Shown here: positions 38,144-47,859 of the stretch, in pieces
Layout of the letters: each line of letters starts with the position of its first letter
Position numbering within the stretch: the stretch's first letter is position 1
Assembly: GCA_016786595.1 (NCBI GenBank)
Contig: JAEUWB010000045.1
Coordinates: 62,001 to 126,000 of the forward strand
DNA length: 64,000 nt
From: a bacterium
Lineage (GTDB): Bacteria > Bdellovibrionota_C > UBA2361 > SZUA-149 > JAEUWB01
Direction of reading: 5' to 3'
Program-made: the position numbers and the translations under genes
The notes under the pieces: model-generated
What the model saw: the letters and a program-made list of their open reading frames with translations, nothing else
The model's database searches: none
What the model was told of the DNA's origin: nothing

Positions 38144-38716
38144 TTATTCTGAAACTTTCACAGAAAGAATTTTATCGCCAACAGTCAAAGCGTCAACAAC
38201 ATCCATGCCCAGAGTAACTTTACCAAATACAGTATAGAGTCCATCGAGGTGTGGAGTTTTTTCAGCAAGTACTACGTAAAATTGACTGCCATTTGATTTC
38301 CGCTCAGGGTTTACTTGGTCGGGAAGTCGCGCCATACCTAGCACCCCGCGTAGATGCTTAAGTGTGTCAGAGTGTTCAGGCGGTAGGGTATAGCCGGGCC
38401 CACCTAGGCCTGAGCCTTTGGGGTCTCCACCTTGCACCACAAATCCAGGGTCGTGGCGGTGAAATGTTAAGTTTTCGTAAAATCCACGCTCTGCAAGGAA
38501 CTGAAAATTTCTGACAGTTACAGGTGTTTCATCAGCGTAGAGCTCTGCCTCAAACGTACCTTTAGAGGTTTTTATTACTGCCTTATGCGGCAAGCCCTTG
38601 CCATCTTTAGGAATGGGGAAAGGCAATTTATCTTCAGCTTGAGCAGTGCTTGTTGTCATTAAAATACATCCAATTATTAGAGCTATTTGTGATCGTGTTT
38701 TGAATAGCGGATTCAT
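38144..38716 (-). CDS. Periplasmic peptidyl-prolyl cis-trans isomerase (cyclophilin type)
   Basis: A 190-residue protein with a signal peptide (residues about 1-28, ending TSTAQA). The cyclophilin core is clear: FHRHDPGFVVQGGDPKGSG (with the catalytic Arg of FHR), GVLGMARLPDQVNPERKSNGSQFYVV and HLDGLYTVFGKVTLGMDVVD. The drug-contact Trp of eukaryotic cyclophilins is Tyr, as in many bacterial forms. It assists folding of exported proteins. It is the first gene of a minus-strand group with the helical hypothetical gene. Confidence 0.93.
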   Translation of the reverse strand: MNPLFKTRSQIALIIGCILMTTSTAQAEDKLPFPIPKDGKGLPHKAVIKTSKGTFEAELYADETPVTVRNFQFLAERGFYENLTFHRHDPGFVVQGGDPKGSGLGGPGYTLPPEHSDTLKHLRGVLGMARLPDQVNPERKSNGSQFYVVLAEKTPHLDGLYTVFGKVTLGMDVVDALTVGDKILSVKVSE

Positions 38717-38852
38717 AGCCCATGATTTTACTTGGCTCTGATTGAATATGCAAGATTTTGAACCTATCTTCCTTTACTTAGTTAAGTTATACGTACCCTC
38801 ACTTAAATTGGCAGAGATTGTCTGTTACCAGCACAGAAAGGAATAATATTAT

Positions 38853-39461
38853 ATGAAAAAAGTCTACAGTTTGTTAATCATCTGCGCTTTGGCTTTTGGC
38901 GTTTGCACTCCAAGCGCAGAGGCGATTGTTTTATGCGCAAAGAATAAACAAAAGTATTCAGTAAAGAATCGTAAAGTCGAAGTTAAAGCTTCGCGATTAT
39001 TAGTATCTCAAACTTCAACATGCCCATCTGGCTATACTGCGGTAATGACCACGGAGTCTGCCGGAGGAACTCTTTCTTCGGGAGTTACGCTGACTGGATT
39101 CTGGAATATTAGTGGACTGGAGAGCTCTACTGTATCTTATGAGGCAGGAACAATTTCGTTTCCAAAGCCCCTTGCTACTGCGCCGGCAGTCGAGATTATC
39201 CGACTGGCTACTTATGGCGGTGCTCCTACTGCAAATTGTGCAGGGAGTGCAAGTAACCCAACTGCGGCGCCAGGCTATTTGTGTATCTATGAGGGCTATT
39301 CTGGAAATATTGCTGCGGGTAGCACCGGCTATCATGTTTTTGATGCGAATGGAGGAGCTGGGACTTTGGCATCTCCACAAGGAGTAGCTCTTTACGCTTA
39401 TCGCAATAGTGGCTTATTACCAATATATGCCTGGGGTACTTGGGCCGTAACTGCGCCGTAG
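38853..39461 (+). CDS. Secreted hypothetical protein with beta-rich C-terminal domain
   Basis: A 202-residue protein with signal peptide (residues 1-24, ending PSAEA) and AAGGAA 12 nt before the ATG. After a short basic region (KNRKVEVKASR), the rest is rich in Gly, Ser, Thr and Ala, with alternating beta-like pattern (LTGFWNISGLESSTVSYEAG, ISFPKPLATAPAVEII) and four Cys. The closing GTWAVTAP resembles ends of proteins with small beta-sandwich domains in other Gram-negatives, but I cannot name a family. It is a single gene, convergent with the VirD4-like ATPase. Confidence 0.7.
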   Translation: MKKVYSLLIICALAFGVCTPSAEAIVLCAKNKQKYSVKNRKVEVKASRLLVSQTSTCPSGYTAVMTTESAGGTLSSGVTLTGFWNISGLESSTVSYEAGTISFPKPLATAPAVEIIRLATYGGAPTANCAGSASNPTAAPGYLCIYEGYSGNIAAGSTGYHVFDANGGAGTLASPQGVALYAYRNSGLLPIYAWGTWAVTAP

Positions 39462-39486
39462 CCAGCTTTGCTATCGAGCGTTAGTC

Positions 39487-39522
39487 TTTCAAGGAACCCT
39501 TTAAATCAAGGGTTCCTTGAAA
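39487..39522. terminator. Strong hairpin between converging genes
   Basis: Perfect 15-bp arms TTTCAAGGAACCCTT (39487-39501) and AAGGGTTCCTTGAAA (39508-39522) with a 6-nt loop. The right arm encodes the last residues of the ATPase (FKEP). No T-run follows, so it may work as a bidirectional end signal or mRNA-stabilising stem. Confidence 0.6.
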
Positions 39523-41738
39523 TCAGCACTCTCTAAATTATTTTTCTTCAATTCTTCTCTGCTTAGAAGTTTTTTCCCTGACTTAAAGCCCGGTGCTAAA
39601 ATTTGCTCGACCTCTTTAAGCGGCCGCGCGTAATTTGCACGTGAGAAGTTTATACAGGCAGCACAAAAATTTTCTGCAGGTGGCTTAATCGTCAAGGTTT
39701 TGCCTGAAAAAGCCTCCCTAACCTCGCCGTCAATTGAGATTTTGGTAATAAAATCTCGCACCCCAAGATTAATAATATCACGTGGACTAAAGCGTGGCTT
39801 AAACTCTAAACTTAAGTGCTCAGCATCTTCAGCGCCAACGCGAAACGTAACAAGCGAGCCAACGTTGCCAAACACAGTGCTACGCATCTTTTCATCAAGC
39901 TGACCCAGGAATTGATTGGCAATTGTTAAATTTAAGCGATATTTACGTGCTTCGCTTAAGATTTCACCAAAAGTTTCAGTAGCAAAATTTTGAAACTCAT
40001 CAACATAGAGATAGTAGTCGCTGCGTTGATTTTCTGGCGTATCTGCTCGCGAGAGCGCCGCTTGATAGAACTTTGTGACTGCGATTGCTCCGAGCAGTGA
40101 GGCATTTTCTTCGCCAAGAATTCCTTTGGAGATTTTCATCAAGAGGATTTTTTTCCGATCCATGATTTCTCGGAAATTAAAACGGTTAACTGGCTGACCG
40201 ACAATATTTCTGATCATATTTGTAGCCACAAATTGCCCGACTTTGTTGATTAGCGGAGTAATGGCTTCGCTATCGAATTTTTCAGACCAACCCGCAAATT
40301 CCGTAGTCCAAAAACTTTTTACCACTTGGTCTTTACAGTTGCTGACAATAATTTGGCGAAATTGCTTGTCAGTCAGCATTTGTAGAATTGAAAGCACTGA
40401 CGTGCCTGGCGTATCGAGTAAGGCCAATGTGGTGTAACGCAGCACGTGCTCTAGCCGTGGGGTCCAATTTGATCCGAAGAGTTTTTTAAAAATTTCAATA
40501 AATCCAAGCGTCACCCGCATTTTTAATTCCTCAGGGACCTGCTCGAGAGGATTAAAACTTGCTGGATACTCGAGATCGGCAGGATTAAAAATAATCACAT
40601 CTTGAATACGACGCTCAGGAATGTAGCTTAGAATATTATCTACCAAGTCTCCATGTGGATCGATCACGGCAACCCCTTGCCCATGCATAATATCGTTACG
40701 AATTAAAAGCTCTAGTAATTTTGACTTACCCGAGCCAGATTTACCTGAAATGTATAAGTGCCTGCGGCGATCGTTACGCTTGATGCCAAAAATCGTTTTT
40801 TGATCGCGATAATTTGTAGCCCCGAAGAATGATATCTCTGGATCGCGTTTGTCGCTGGGCAGTTCTTTTGGCGGAGCCTGTCTAGTCGAGAGCACATGCA
40901 CTACATTGGGAAAGTCTTTCTCACTTGGTAAGTGAAATAATCCAGCCAACTCTTGAGTTGAAAGCAAGTAAGGACTTACTAACTTTCGTGCCAGAAATGC
41001 TCCAGGAATATGGCGATATTTTTTCTTAGTAAATTGATTTAAATCAAGTGTGTTGAAATTTGAAAGCGCTCCATCAAGTGCAGCAGCAATTGGATTGAGG
41101 TCTAAATCAGTGTCAGTATTATGCTTAACTGCCTGAATAATAATTCTCAAATTTGCGTAATATAGACGTTTGCGACTTTTCTCACTCAGCCGCCCAAGGA
41201 TTGTTGCAGCTAGTCCGCGCTTAAACCAATACTTAGGAATGCACTTAAGTGTCAGGGCAATTAATTTTTTCCACAGTTCTACGCGTAGATAGTAGAGCGC
41301 ACTTTCCTCGGCAGGCTTAAGCAGAATCTGATAGACGATACTGACCTCGGGCAGACAACGCGACAATGCACTCAGTAGGCTTGCCAATGAATCACCTTGA
41401 AACTCGCTATAATCTTTGAGAGGCAAAAGTTGGTTATGCTTAAGCCTGTAGTCCAGCGCAAGTGATTGTGTTTGGCTACTGAGCTTGTCTAATTCTAAGA
41501 AGTCTTTAGCTGTCTTGATATTGGCACTGGGTGCATGGGCATAAAGCAGTCCCTTAGTTAGCTCACTTACAGCTGGAGATTTTGTAGCAAATCCAAATGA
41601 CACGTTCTGAGACGTTGCCGCAATTTCAAAGGCAATTTCTTGCTGCTGTAATGCTTCGTGCAAGCGCGAGAAAAAATCATCGAAGATTTCCGCTGGCGTT
41701 GCTTCAGATTGAGGAATTTCGATTAGTGAATTGATCAT
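39501..41738 (-). CDS. VirD4/HerA-like type IV secretion-family ATPase
   Basis: A 745-residue P-loop ATPase of the VirD4/TraG/HerA class. Walker A is SGKSGSGKSKLLELL (about residue 333), followed by GVAVIDPHGDLVDNIL. Walker B is YYLYVDEFQNFATETF (about residue 578), and ANQFLGQL is a typical sensor block. An N-terminal domain of about 270 residues has no clear membrane segments, unlike classical coupling proteins. Relatives are common in CPR and other uncultured genomes, annotated as conjugative DNA transfer ATPases. No relaxase or pilus genes are near. Its start overlaps the stop of the Cys-rich gene by 4 nt, so the pair is translated together. Confidence 0.85.
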   Translation of the reverse strand: MINSLIEIPQSEATPAEIFDDFFSRLHEALQQQEIAFEIAATSQNVSFGFATKSPAVSELTKGLLYAHAPSANIKTAKDFLELDKLSSQTQSLALDYRLKHNQLLPLKDYSEFQGDSLASLLSALSRCLPEVSIVYQILLKPAEESALYYLRVELWKKLIALTLKCIPKYWFKRGLAATILGRLSEKSRKRLYYANLRIIIQAVKHNTDTDLDLNPIAAALDGALSNFNTLDLNQFTKKKYRHIPGAFLARKLVSPYLLSTQELAGLFHLPSEKDFPNVVHVLSTRQAPPKELPSDKRDPEISFFGATNYRDQKTIFGIKRNDRRRHLYISGKSGSGKSKLLELLIRNDIMHGQGVAVIDPHGDLVDNILSYIPERRIQDVIIFNPADLEYPASFNPLEQVPEELKMRVTLGFIEIFKKLFGSNWTPRLEHVLRYTTLALLDTPGTSVLSILQMLTDKQFRQIIVSNCKDQVVKSFWTTEFAGWSEKFDSEAITPLINKVGQFVATNMIRNIVGQPVNRFNFREIMDRKKILLMKISKGILGEENASLLGAIAVTKFYQAALSRADTPENQRSDYYLYVDEFQNFATETFGEILSEARKYRLNLTIANQFLGQLDEKMRSTVFGNVGSLVTFRVGAEDAEHLSLEFKPRFSPRDIINLGVRDFITKISIDGEVREAFSGKTLTIKPPAENFCAACINFSRANYARPLKEVEQILAPGFKSGKKLLSREELKKNNLESADFKEPLI

Positions 41739-43411
41739 TGGGCTTCAGTTTTTTCTGTTTGTTGCTTCCAAACCTGAGCTTGATAGCACTCCATGCATAA
41801 GGTCTGAGCTTGGGGTAGCAGGAGGTGGGCACTATTAATGTTAGAGTTACATTTTTTACATTGCCCTAGGCTTAACTTACGCATGGTGCGTAAGCACATA
41901 CGGAGTTCGTGACGCCTGTCGGGACAGAGCTTGGAAAGCGGCAAGCCCTCTTGACGATAAAATGCAAGTTCTTGTGGGATAATTCGATAAGCCTTTCCAG
42001 AATCAGCGCAACTAAATTGTTGCTCTAAAATTTGGTTTTCTACTGCACTAATATTTTCAAAATTCAAGTGGGGCTTAGAGAATCTTACTTCGCTGGTAGT
42101 TTCATTTTTCCAGTGTAGCCCACGCTTTTCTGCTTCAGCTTGGCTTAGCGGTAGATACTCATTAGCAATGGATTCGTTATACGCAAAAGGCGCATCTTTT
42201 AATGGAAAAAACTCACCCCACTCGCCACGTTGATGCATTGCCGCGATTAGTTTTGCTTTAACTTCAAAGTATTTTTCTTTTGTATATTGCTGATTGAGAA
42301 TGCAATAGGCAGCGTTACGTAATCCATTACAACCAAATAAATCATGCGAACCATAGCAGTGCTCAGAGTAATAGACATCATAGCAATTATTAATTACTTG
42401 TGAATAATAGACGCGTTCTGCATTAAAAAGTGTCAGCGCATCGACGCAGTAGCGGGTTGGCGAGCCAGTAAACGAAATATCAGCTGAATTTTCAACACCC
42501 CAAACCGTAAAACAGTGACTTGCGCACTCGGATTTTTTTGCATCAAAGCAATTTTCTAGATCTTTTGCCTCGTAAAGATGATTCCCCGAAACGTTTTCAA
42601 CTTGTGAACCAAAAAACTCTGGATAACTAGCTTGTGGCATTGCTGCTTGAACGAGCCACTCCATTCCCTGTCGCACGGCTCCATCTGTAAGTGGGAAGAT
42701 TTTATCCAGCCGTTTAAAATATTCGTCTGCCGTGCATTGCTCGCCAAAGAAGCAGTATTCGGCATTTCTTAAATTTACCCCGCCAAAGCAATGCTTGCAG
42801 TTTTGACAATCAAAGAGAAAGTAGCAATTTTGACAATTAATTGCTTCAAGTGAGTAGAAAACTTTATAGCAATTTACGATATCAACTGAGTGTGCTGAAA
42901 GCTCTGAGCGATAGGCATAAAGACAATCAATACAGTCTCTTGAATCCCAGACAATGTGCCCATAGAGGCAGTCTTCATTGCGCACGCAACCAAATACTAG
43001 ATAGCAATTCTTCGATTCAAAGGCGAAGTTCGAATAATCGCTATTTTCGCACTTTACATTAAGTAGTCCGTAGTGCGGCACCACTTCAGCCAATGCTCGA
43101 TATTGATCAAAAAAGGACTGGCTTAAGTCTAAATCCCGAGCATAGTCTTTTGCATCCCAGGCATCAGACCACCACCATGCGTTATCCACTACCACGCGCG
43201 GAGACTGGGGATGATACATCGAGATTAATGCTTTTTGGGTTTTGGAGCATTGACGGTGATAAAGACTTCTAAAGTTTCTATGCCCGATACGCCTGCGTAA
43301 TCGCTCCTCAGGGCATAATGTTGGTGGGTTAAGGCCCAGTGAATCATAGAGGCTTAAGTCTCTGTCACTTATAGTAAAATTTGTATTTGTAAGCAGACAG
43401 TTTTTGGTCAT
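41735..43411 (-). CDS. Cysteine-rich beta-helix-like repeat protein with zinc-ribbon ends
   Basis: A 558-residue protein. Residues about 125-370 are imperfect repeats of roughly 20-25 residues with NCY/DC motifs (FESKNCYLVFGCVRNEDCLY, IVNCYKVFYSLEAINCQNCY, FGCNGLRNAAYCILNQQY), suggesting a right-handed beta-helix with stacked Cys. The C-terminal end has a CxxC...CxxC zinc ribbon (QCKKC, CMECY). The N-terminus (PTLCPEERLRRRIGHRN) aligns in my memory with a zinc ribbon whose second Cys of each knuckle is lost here. Such proteins are frequent in CPR bacteria with no known function. It is coupled to the VirD4-like ATPase. Confidence 0.8.
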   Translation of the reverse strand: MTKNCLLTNTNFTISDRDLSLYDSLGLNPPTLCPEERLRRRIGHRNFRSLYHRQCSKTQKALISMYHPQSPRVVVDNAWWWSDAWDAKDYARDLDLSQSFFDQYRALAEVVPHYGLLNVKCENSDYSNFAFESKNCYLVFGCVRNEDCLYGHIVWDSRDCIDCLYAYRSELSAHSVDIVNCYKVFYSLEAINCQNCYFLFDCQNCKHCFGGVNLRNAEYCFFGEQCTADEYFKRLDKIFPLTDGAVRQGMEWLVQAAMPQASYPEFFGSQVENVSGNHLYEAKDLENCFDAKKSECASHCFTVWGVENSADISFTGSPTRYCVDALTLFNAERVYYSQVINNCYDVYYSEHCYGSHDLFGCNGLRNAAYCILNQQYTKEKYFEVKAKLIAAMHQRGEWGEFFPLKDAPFAYNESIANEYLPLSQAEAEKRGLHWKNETTSEVRFSKPHLNFENISAVENQILEQQFSCADSGKAYRIIPQELAFYRQEGLPLSKLCPDRRHELRMCLRTMRKLSLGQCKKCNSNINSAHLLLPQAQTLCMECYQAQVWKQQTEKTEAQ

Positions 43412-43501
43412 GTTCCCTCGTATTTCGCTTGTTTTTCCTGGAGGAAACTATACTGGGCTTTTTCTGCATAACCTAGAGTAAGGATTCAGATTAGAATTCA
43501 G

Positions 43502-45223
43502 ATGAGCTTCAGTTCAAACACATCTCGAGTTAGCATCGGGCAGGCAAAAATTTTGCATCGAGAAGATGCGGGAGCATTTTCGCTTGCTGATGAAGTTATG
43601 TCTAAACTGACACTAAGATTTTCCACCAATTCAACTCCTGAACTTCAAGCGGTGTGCTTCCGCCACGTCTTACTAGGTGTTGAAGAAAGACGCTCAATGC
43701 GGGGGAAAAATGGTGGCGCATTTAACGAGCGCTTTACCTTTCAATGGACTTCAGCGGTTCAAGCGACGGCACTTTTAATTTTAAAAGCAAAGCTAAATTT
43801 ACTTAACGGTGAAACTGAAGAGGCCTTTATTGAAGGTGCACAAGGCAGCTTTGCAGCTTCGCTAGACTATGCATTAACAAAGCAGCCACGCTGGCTCGAG
43901 GAGATTTTTGGAAGAGACCGGCGCGATAATTTAATTGCTTTACGCTTATTTCGGCGCAGCAATAGTGAGCGTAAAAATGGCGGATTAGTGCGCATTGCCC
44001 TCAACCAGCAGATGCTACCATATGACCGCATTCAAATCCTTGGTCGCGACCGCGAATTAGTTCAAGCCCTAGAGTTTGACCAGTTGATTCTAGCAATTCA
44101 GCGCAACTGGGAAATTCATGGTAACGTTAAGACTACTGCAAGTGATTCATTGCTTGGATTAAAGGCACAAACCCCGGCAGCAGCAGCTCTTGAGCAGGAA
44201 CGAAAAATCATTGCGGCAGAGTTATGCCGCGATACTGTATCAATGCTTAAGCACACAGATATTTTTGATCCAAAATTCATCACTGCAAGCCTGAGAGGTC
44301 TCTACCAAAGTCCTTCATTTATGAAAGTACTCGGTAGGGATAAAGACAAACTTTTTAGGATACTTTCTGAAGTTAACCACTCACTCCTCGTCAGTGAGCG
44401 TCTTGGTATCGAGGATAATATTTTTGCTGAGCGCATTTTAGATCGCAAAGAACCGCTTTATTTTGCTGCACCTGCTAGCGCGCCTGCAACCTGGCCACTC
44501 TTAATGTACCTCAAAGATGTTCGTGCTTATAATTTAGTACTTGAATATCGTTTTCCTCACGCAATCGACATTGTGCGACGCTTCCTTAAGGGCCAATTCA
44601 CGCGCCTTCCAGACATCTGTATTTTGGGAATTGGGCCCACCGGGACCTTACTTGCCCGAGACCAAGGCAAGACCTATCGACCACTGATGCTGATGCCCGC
44701 TTTAAGTCATCGTATGCTTGCGCCGGAAGAAGCATTAAACAATAAAAAAGAAAACTCAGCTGCCCAGATTTCTTATCTCAAAGATGATCCTTCAACTTCT
44801 TCTTTTTATTACGACAGCCTTGTTTCTAGTGGAGCAGTGCCGGGGAGAAAGTTTAAGACTTTTCACATGGAACCTGATGAAGCTGCAAAAGTACTTGCTA
44901 CGGGCGATCCAGAGCGCCGGGCGATTTTATTCTTTCCACACTATGCGCTCAATCAAGCCTATAATCGCACAGTCACTTTAGATCAGGAAAATAATCCTGC
45001 ACGCCTGCAAGAGTCAGTTTTATTTGTGCATCAACGTATTTATGAAGATCAGAAACTCTGTCAGGCAATTGAGATTGCGATCCGTAATGCCTGGCTTACT
45101 TTGAGTGCTGACCATGCTTTGCTTGAAGAGCTCGTGCAGCGCTTGTCGAGCAATGATGAATTTATTCGCTTTTTGCTGCGTATTTCTGGCACACAGTACA
45201 TGCGTAACGCAGGAAATGGATAA
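43502..45223 (+). CDS. Orphan protein of unknown function, divergent from the Cys-rich/ATPase operon
   Basis: A 573-residue cytoplasmic-looking protein with no signal peptide and no family I recognise. It appears alpha-helical in the first 300 residues (EERRSMRGKNGGAFNERFTF, KQPRWLEEIFGRDRRDN). A more mixed C-terminal half contains ICILGIGPTGTLLARDQGK (about residue 375) and AILFFPHYALNQAYN. The GxGxxG-like stretch hints at a nucleotide-binding turn, but no Rossmann pattern follows clearly. It starts 90 nt from the Cys-rich gene on the opposite strand, so a shared control region is possible. The 180-bp gap after it shows nothing. Confidence 0.7.
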   Translation: MSFSSNTSRVSIGQAKILHREDAGAFSLADEVMSKLTLRFSTNSTPELQAVCFRHVLLGVEERRSMRGKNGGAFNERFTFQWTSAVQATALLILKAKLNLLNGETEEAFIEGAQGSFAASLDYALTKQPRWLEEIFGRDRRDNLIALRLFRRSNSERKNGGLVRIALNQQMLPYDRIQILGRDRELVQALEFDQLILAIQRNWEIHGNVKTTASDSLLGLKAQTPAAAALEQERKIIAAELCRDTVSMLKHTDIFDPKFITASLRGLYQSPSFMKVLGRDKDKLFRILSEVNHSLLVSERLGIEDNIFAERILDRKEPLYFAAPASAPATWPLLMYLKDVRAYNLVLEYRFPHAIDIVRRFLKGQFTRLPDICILGIGPTGTLLARDQGKTYRPLMLMPALSHRMLAPEEALNNKKENSAAQISYLKDDPSTSSFYYDSLVSSGAVPGRKFKTFHMEPDEAAKVLATGDPERRAILFFPHYALNQAYNRTVTLDQENNPARLQESVLFVHQRIYEDQKLCQAIEIAIRNAWLTLSADHALLEELVQRLSSNDEFIRFLLRISGTQYMRNAGNG

Positions 45224-45402
45224 ATCTAGCCTGTGCATGATATTTCTCAGATTTAAGATTGCTAATTTTATTAATCTTTGTATGAATATCAAGCATGAAC
45301 GCCTCTTTTCTTCGAGTGCGCATGCCTTTTGGCGGCTCACATTTGTAAAATACAGCTATAAAAAGCAGCAGCTTATCCTGAAACGCTGGTAGCGGATCTG
45401 CT

Positions 45403-47859
45403 CTAGAAATCTTGATTTGTTAAATAGTCTTGGGGAATTTCTGCTTGATAGTCTCCCATACCCGGCTCAGTCCCAGCTTTGAAATATTCAATAAATGCCT
45501 CAGCACTACTCGGGTCGACTTGCTGCCCTGAACTTACATTTACAGCAATCGGAATAACTCCATCAGGAGGTTGGAAATCAAGTGCAGGGGTATCTTTCAA
45601 AAAATCCTGCATAAAATATAAAAATATCGGAGCCGCTGTTTTGCCACCAGTTTCCATGCGCCCAACTGTGCGCTTTTGTCCAGCAAATCCAACCCAAACT
45701 CCAGCAGTCCACTCAGGGGTGTAACCAATAAACCAAGTGTCCATATGCTCATTGGTTGTTCCAGTTTTTCCTGCAATCGGACGATTCAATTGTTTCAAAA
45801 TAGTTGCAGTGCCACGGTCAATTACACCTTTCATCATGTGTGCCATGATAAATGCCGAGTCTTCATTAATGACTTTTTCTTGCTTCGGCTTTTGTTCGTA
45901 AAAGACATTGCCATGACGGTCGAGTATACGCTTAATCACAAGCTGGTCAGCTAAATAGCCTCCCGAGGCAAACACCCCATAGGCTTGCGTCATTTCAATC
46001 GGATGCACTTCGGCAGTCCCCAATGAAACTGATAGATCTTCATTGATTGGCGTAGTAATTCCCATTTTATGAGCATTCTCGATGACTGGCTGCAGTCCGG
46101 TGCGGCGAATTAGATATACTGAGACCACGTTTCTTGATTTTTGCAGTGCTGTGCGTAGTGTAATTGGACCAAGAAATTCTCCGTCAAAGTTTCCTGGGCT
46201 CCAAATCTGACCATTCCCAGCAACAAGACTAATTGGCGAATCGGGAACGATTGTGGAAGGAGTATAATTTAGGCGATCAACTGCCGTATAATAAACAAAA
46301 GGTTTAAAGGAAGACCCGGGTTGACGTAAGCCTTGAGTTGCCAGATTAAACTGATTGCGTTTGTAATCATAGCCGCCAATGATGACTTTGACCTCGCCAG
46401 TTAAGGCATTGATTAAACTAAAAGCTCCATCAAGTTCTGGTGTTTGATTAAGAATTAAATGAATTTTCCCCGATGCTGTCAGTTGTTGTTTAATTTCTTC
46501 AGCAGCAACTGCTTCCTCCGTAGTAAGTTGAGCGCCTGACTCTGGATCAATTTCTCCGGTTTGCTTAGCTTCTTGCTTAGGTTCAAACAATGAGACTTCA
46601 ATTAAATCCCCCGGGCGTAAGAAACTTGGTAGTTCAATCCCTCGTGAATTGTCTGCTGCGTTAATTAGCTTTTTGGCCCAGTTATTTTCTTTGGCAAATA
46701 CTTCTCCTTCACGGTCACCCAGTGAAACGACAATTGCTCCTGATTTTTTATCAATGCTTGAAACTAATGCTCGATAAATTTTTCGTGGCACTAATTTTTG
46801 CAAATCAGTCTCAGTAGTAAACTGCTTGGCCAGCTTTTCCAGCGTAGTTTCCACTTCAGCTGCTTCGTAGTGTTTGATTGGTCCACGAAAACCACGGCGC
46901 TTATCCGACTCCTCCACTCCACGCTTCACTGCAGCCTCGGCAAGTTGATAGGCTTTTAAATCTAAAGCTGTTTCAATGCGAAACCCACCTGGTGATTGCA
47001 TGCGGGTGCCAAATTTCTCCTCACTCAGCCTGAGCACATGGCTGACATAATACGGAGCATGGAAAATTCGATTATCGTCAGGAGGGAAAATTATTAACTC
47101 CTCTGCGAGTGCTTGCTCATGCTCCTCCTTACTGATGAATTTATTAGCGAAAAGTTGTCGCAAGACATATTTTCTGCGATTTAAGGCATCACTGCGATGC
47201 TTTTTATCAGCGTAATAACTTGGCTTAGGGGGAAGTCCAGCAATAAAAGCTGCCTCACCGATTGTTAAATCTTTTAATTCTTTGTGAAAATAGACTTGGG
47301 CTGCGGCTTTAACACCGTATGCAGTTGCCCCCAAATAGATTTCATTTAGATAAATTGAGAAAATTTCATCCTTAGTTAGATGCTGTTCGAGTTTGTAAGA
47401 TAAAATTGCCTCTTTAGCCTTGCGCTCGTATGTTTTTTCACGTGAAAGCAAGAGAGATTTTACAACCTGCTGAGTGATTGTTGATGCGCCTTGCTTATGA
47501 TCCTTGTGACGTAAATTTACCCAGACCGCACGTAGGATGCTAATCAGATCGATTCCTTTGTGATGGTAGAAATTCTCGTCCTCTGCTGCTAGAAAGGCAT
47601 TTTTTACTAATTGCGGAATTTCACTGAACTCTACAGGGTAGCGACGCATGCCGTCTTTTGAGATTTCTGCCACAAGTGTTCCATCTTCAGCATAAATTGC
47701 ACTGACAGCTTCTGGTTCATAGTCACTTAAGCGCTCAATCTTTGGCAAGTCGCGCGTGAGACGGTGATAATAGTATGAACCGATGAAGAAGGCTGTAACT
47801 CCAGCAAGCACACTTGCAATCAATCCAAGAATAAAGAGAATTTTTAAAATACGCTTCAT
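45403..47859 (-). CDS. mrcA: Penicillin-binding protein 1A (bifunctional)
   Basis: An 818-residue class A PBP. An N-terminal membrane anchor covers about residues 7-30. The GT51 motif is AAEDENFYHHKGIDL (about residue 92), followed by GASTITQQVVKSLLLS. An OB-like insertion precedes the transpeptidase domain, whose motifs are SxxK in RQPGSSFKPF, SxN in KSRNVVSVYL and KTG in AGKTGTTNEHMDTW. It polymerises and crosslinks peptidoglycan. Its start overlaps the DUF4340 gene by 4 nt, so it is the last gene of an ABC/Gld-like operon, which is unusual for PBP1A. Confidence 0.95.
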   Translation of the reverse strand: MKRILKILFILGLIASVLAGVTAFFIGSYYYHRLTRDLPKIERLSDYEPEAVSAIYAEDGTLVAEISKDGMRRYPVEFSEIPQLVKNAFLAAEDENFYHHKGIDLISILRAVWVNLRHKDHKQGASTITQQVVKSLLLSREKTYERKAKEAILSYKLEQHLTKDEIFSIYLNEIYLGATAYGVKAAAQVYFHKELKDLTIGEAAFIAGLPPKPSYYADKKHRSDALNRRKYVLRQLFANKFISKEEHEQALAEELIIFPPDDNRIFHAPYYVSHVLRLSEEKFGTRMQSPGGFRIETALDLKAYQLAEAAVKRGVEESDKRRGFRGPIKHYEAAEVETTLEKLAKQFTTETDLQKLVPRKIYRALVSSIDKKSGAIVVSLGDREGEVFAKENNWAKKLINAADNSRGIELPSFLRPGDLIEVSLFEPKQEAKQTGEIDPESGAQLTTEEAVAAEEIKQQLTASGKIHLILNQTPELDGAFSLINALTGEVKVIIGGYDYKRNQFNLATQGLRQPGSSFKPFVYYTAVDRLNYTPSTIVPDSPISLVAGNGQIWSPGNFDGEFLGPITLRTALQKSRNVVSVYLIRRTGLQPVIENAHKMGITTPINEDLSVSLGTAEVHPIEMTQAYGVFASGGYLADQLVIKRILDRHGNVFYEQKPKQEKVINEDSAFIMAHMMKGVIDRGTATILKQLNRPIAGKTGTTNEHMDTWFIGYTPEWTAGVWVGFAGQKRTVGRMETGGKTAAPIFLYFMQDFLKDTPALDFQPPDGVIPIAVNVSSGQQVDPSSAEAFIEYFKAGTEPGMGDYQAEIPQDYLTNQDF

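Noticed and set aside
39501-45223. Integrative conjugative element based on the VirD4-like ATPase
   Set aside because: No relaxase, VirB4 or pilus gene, integrase or flanking direct repeats were seen, so conjugation is not supported.
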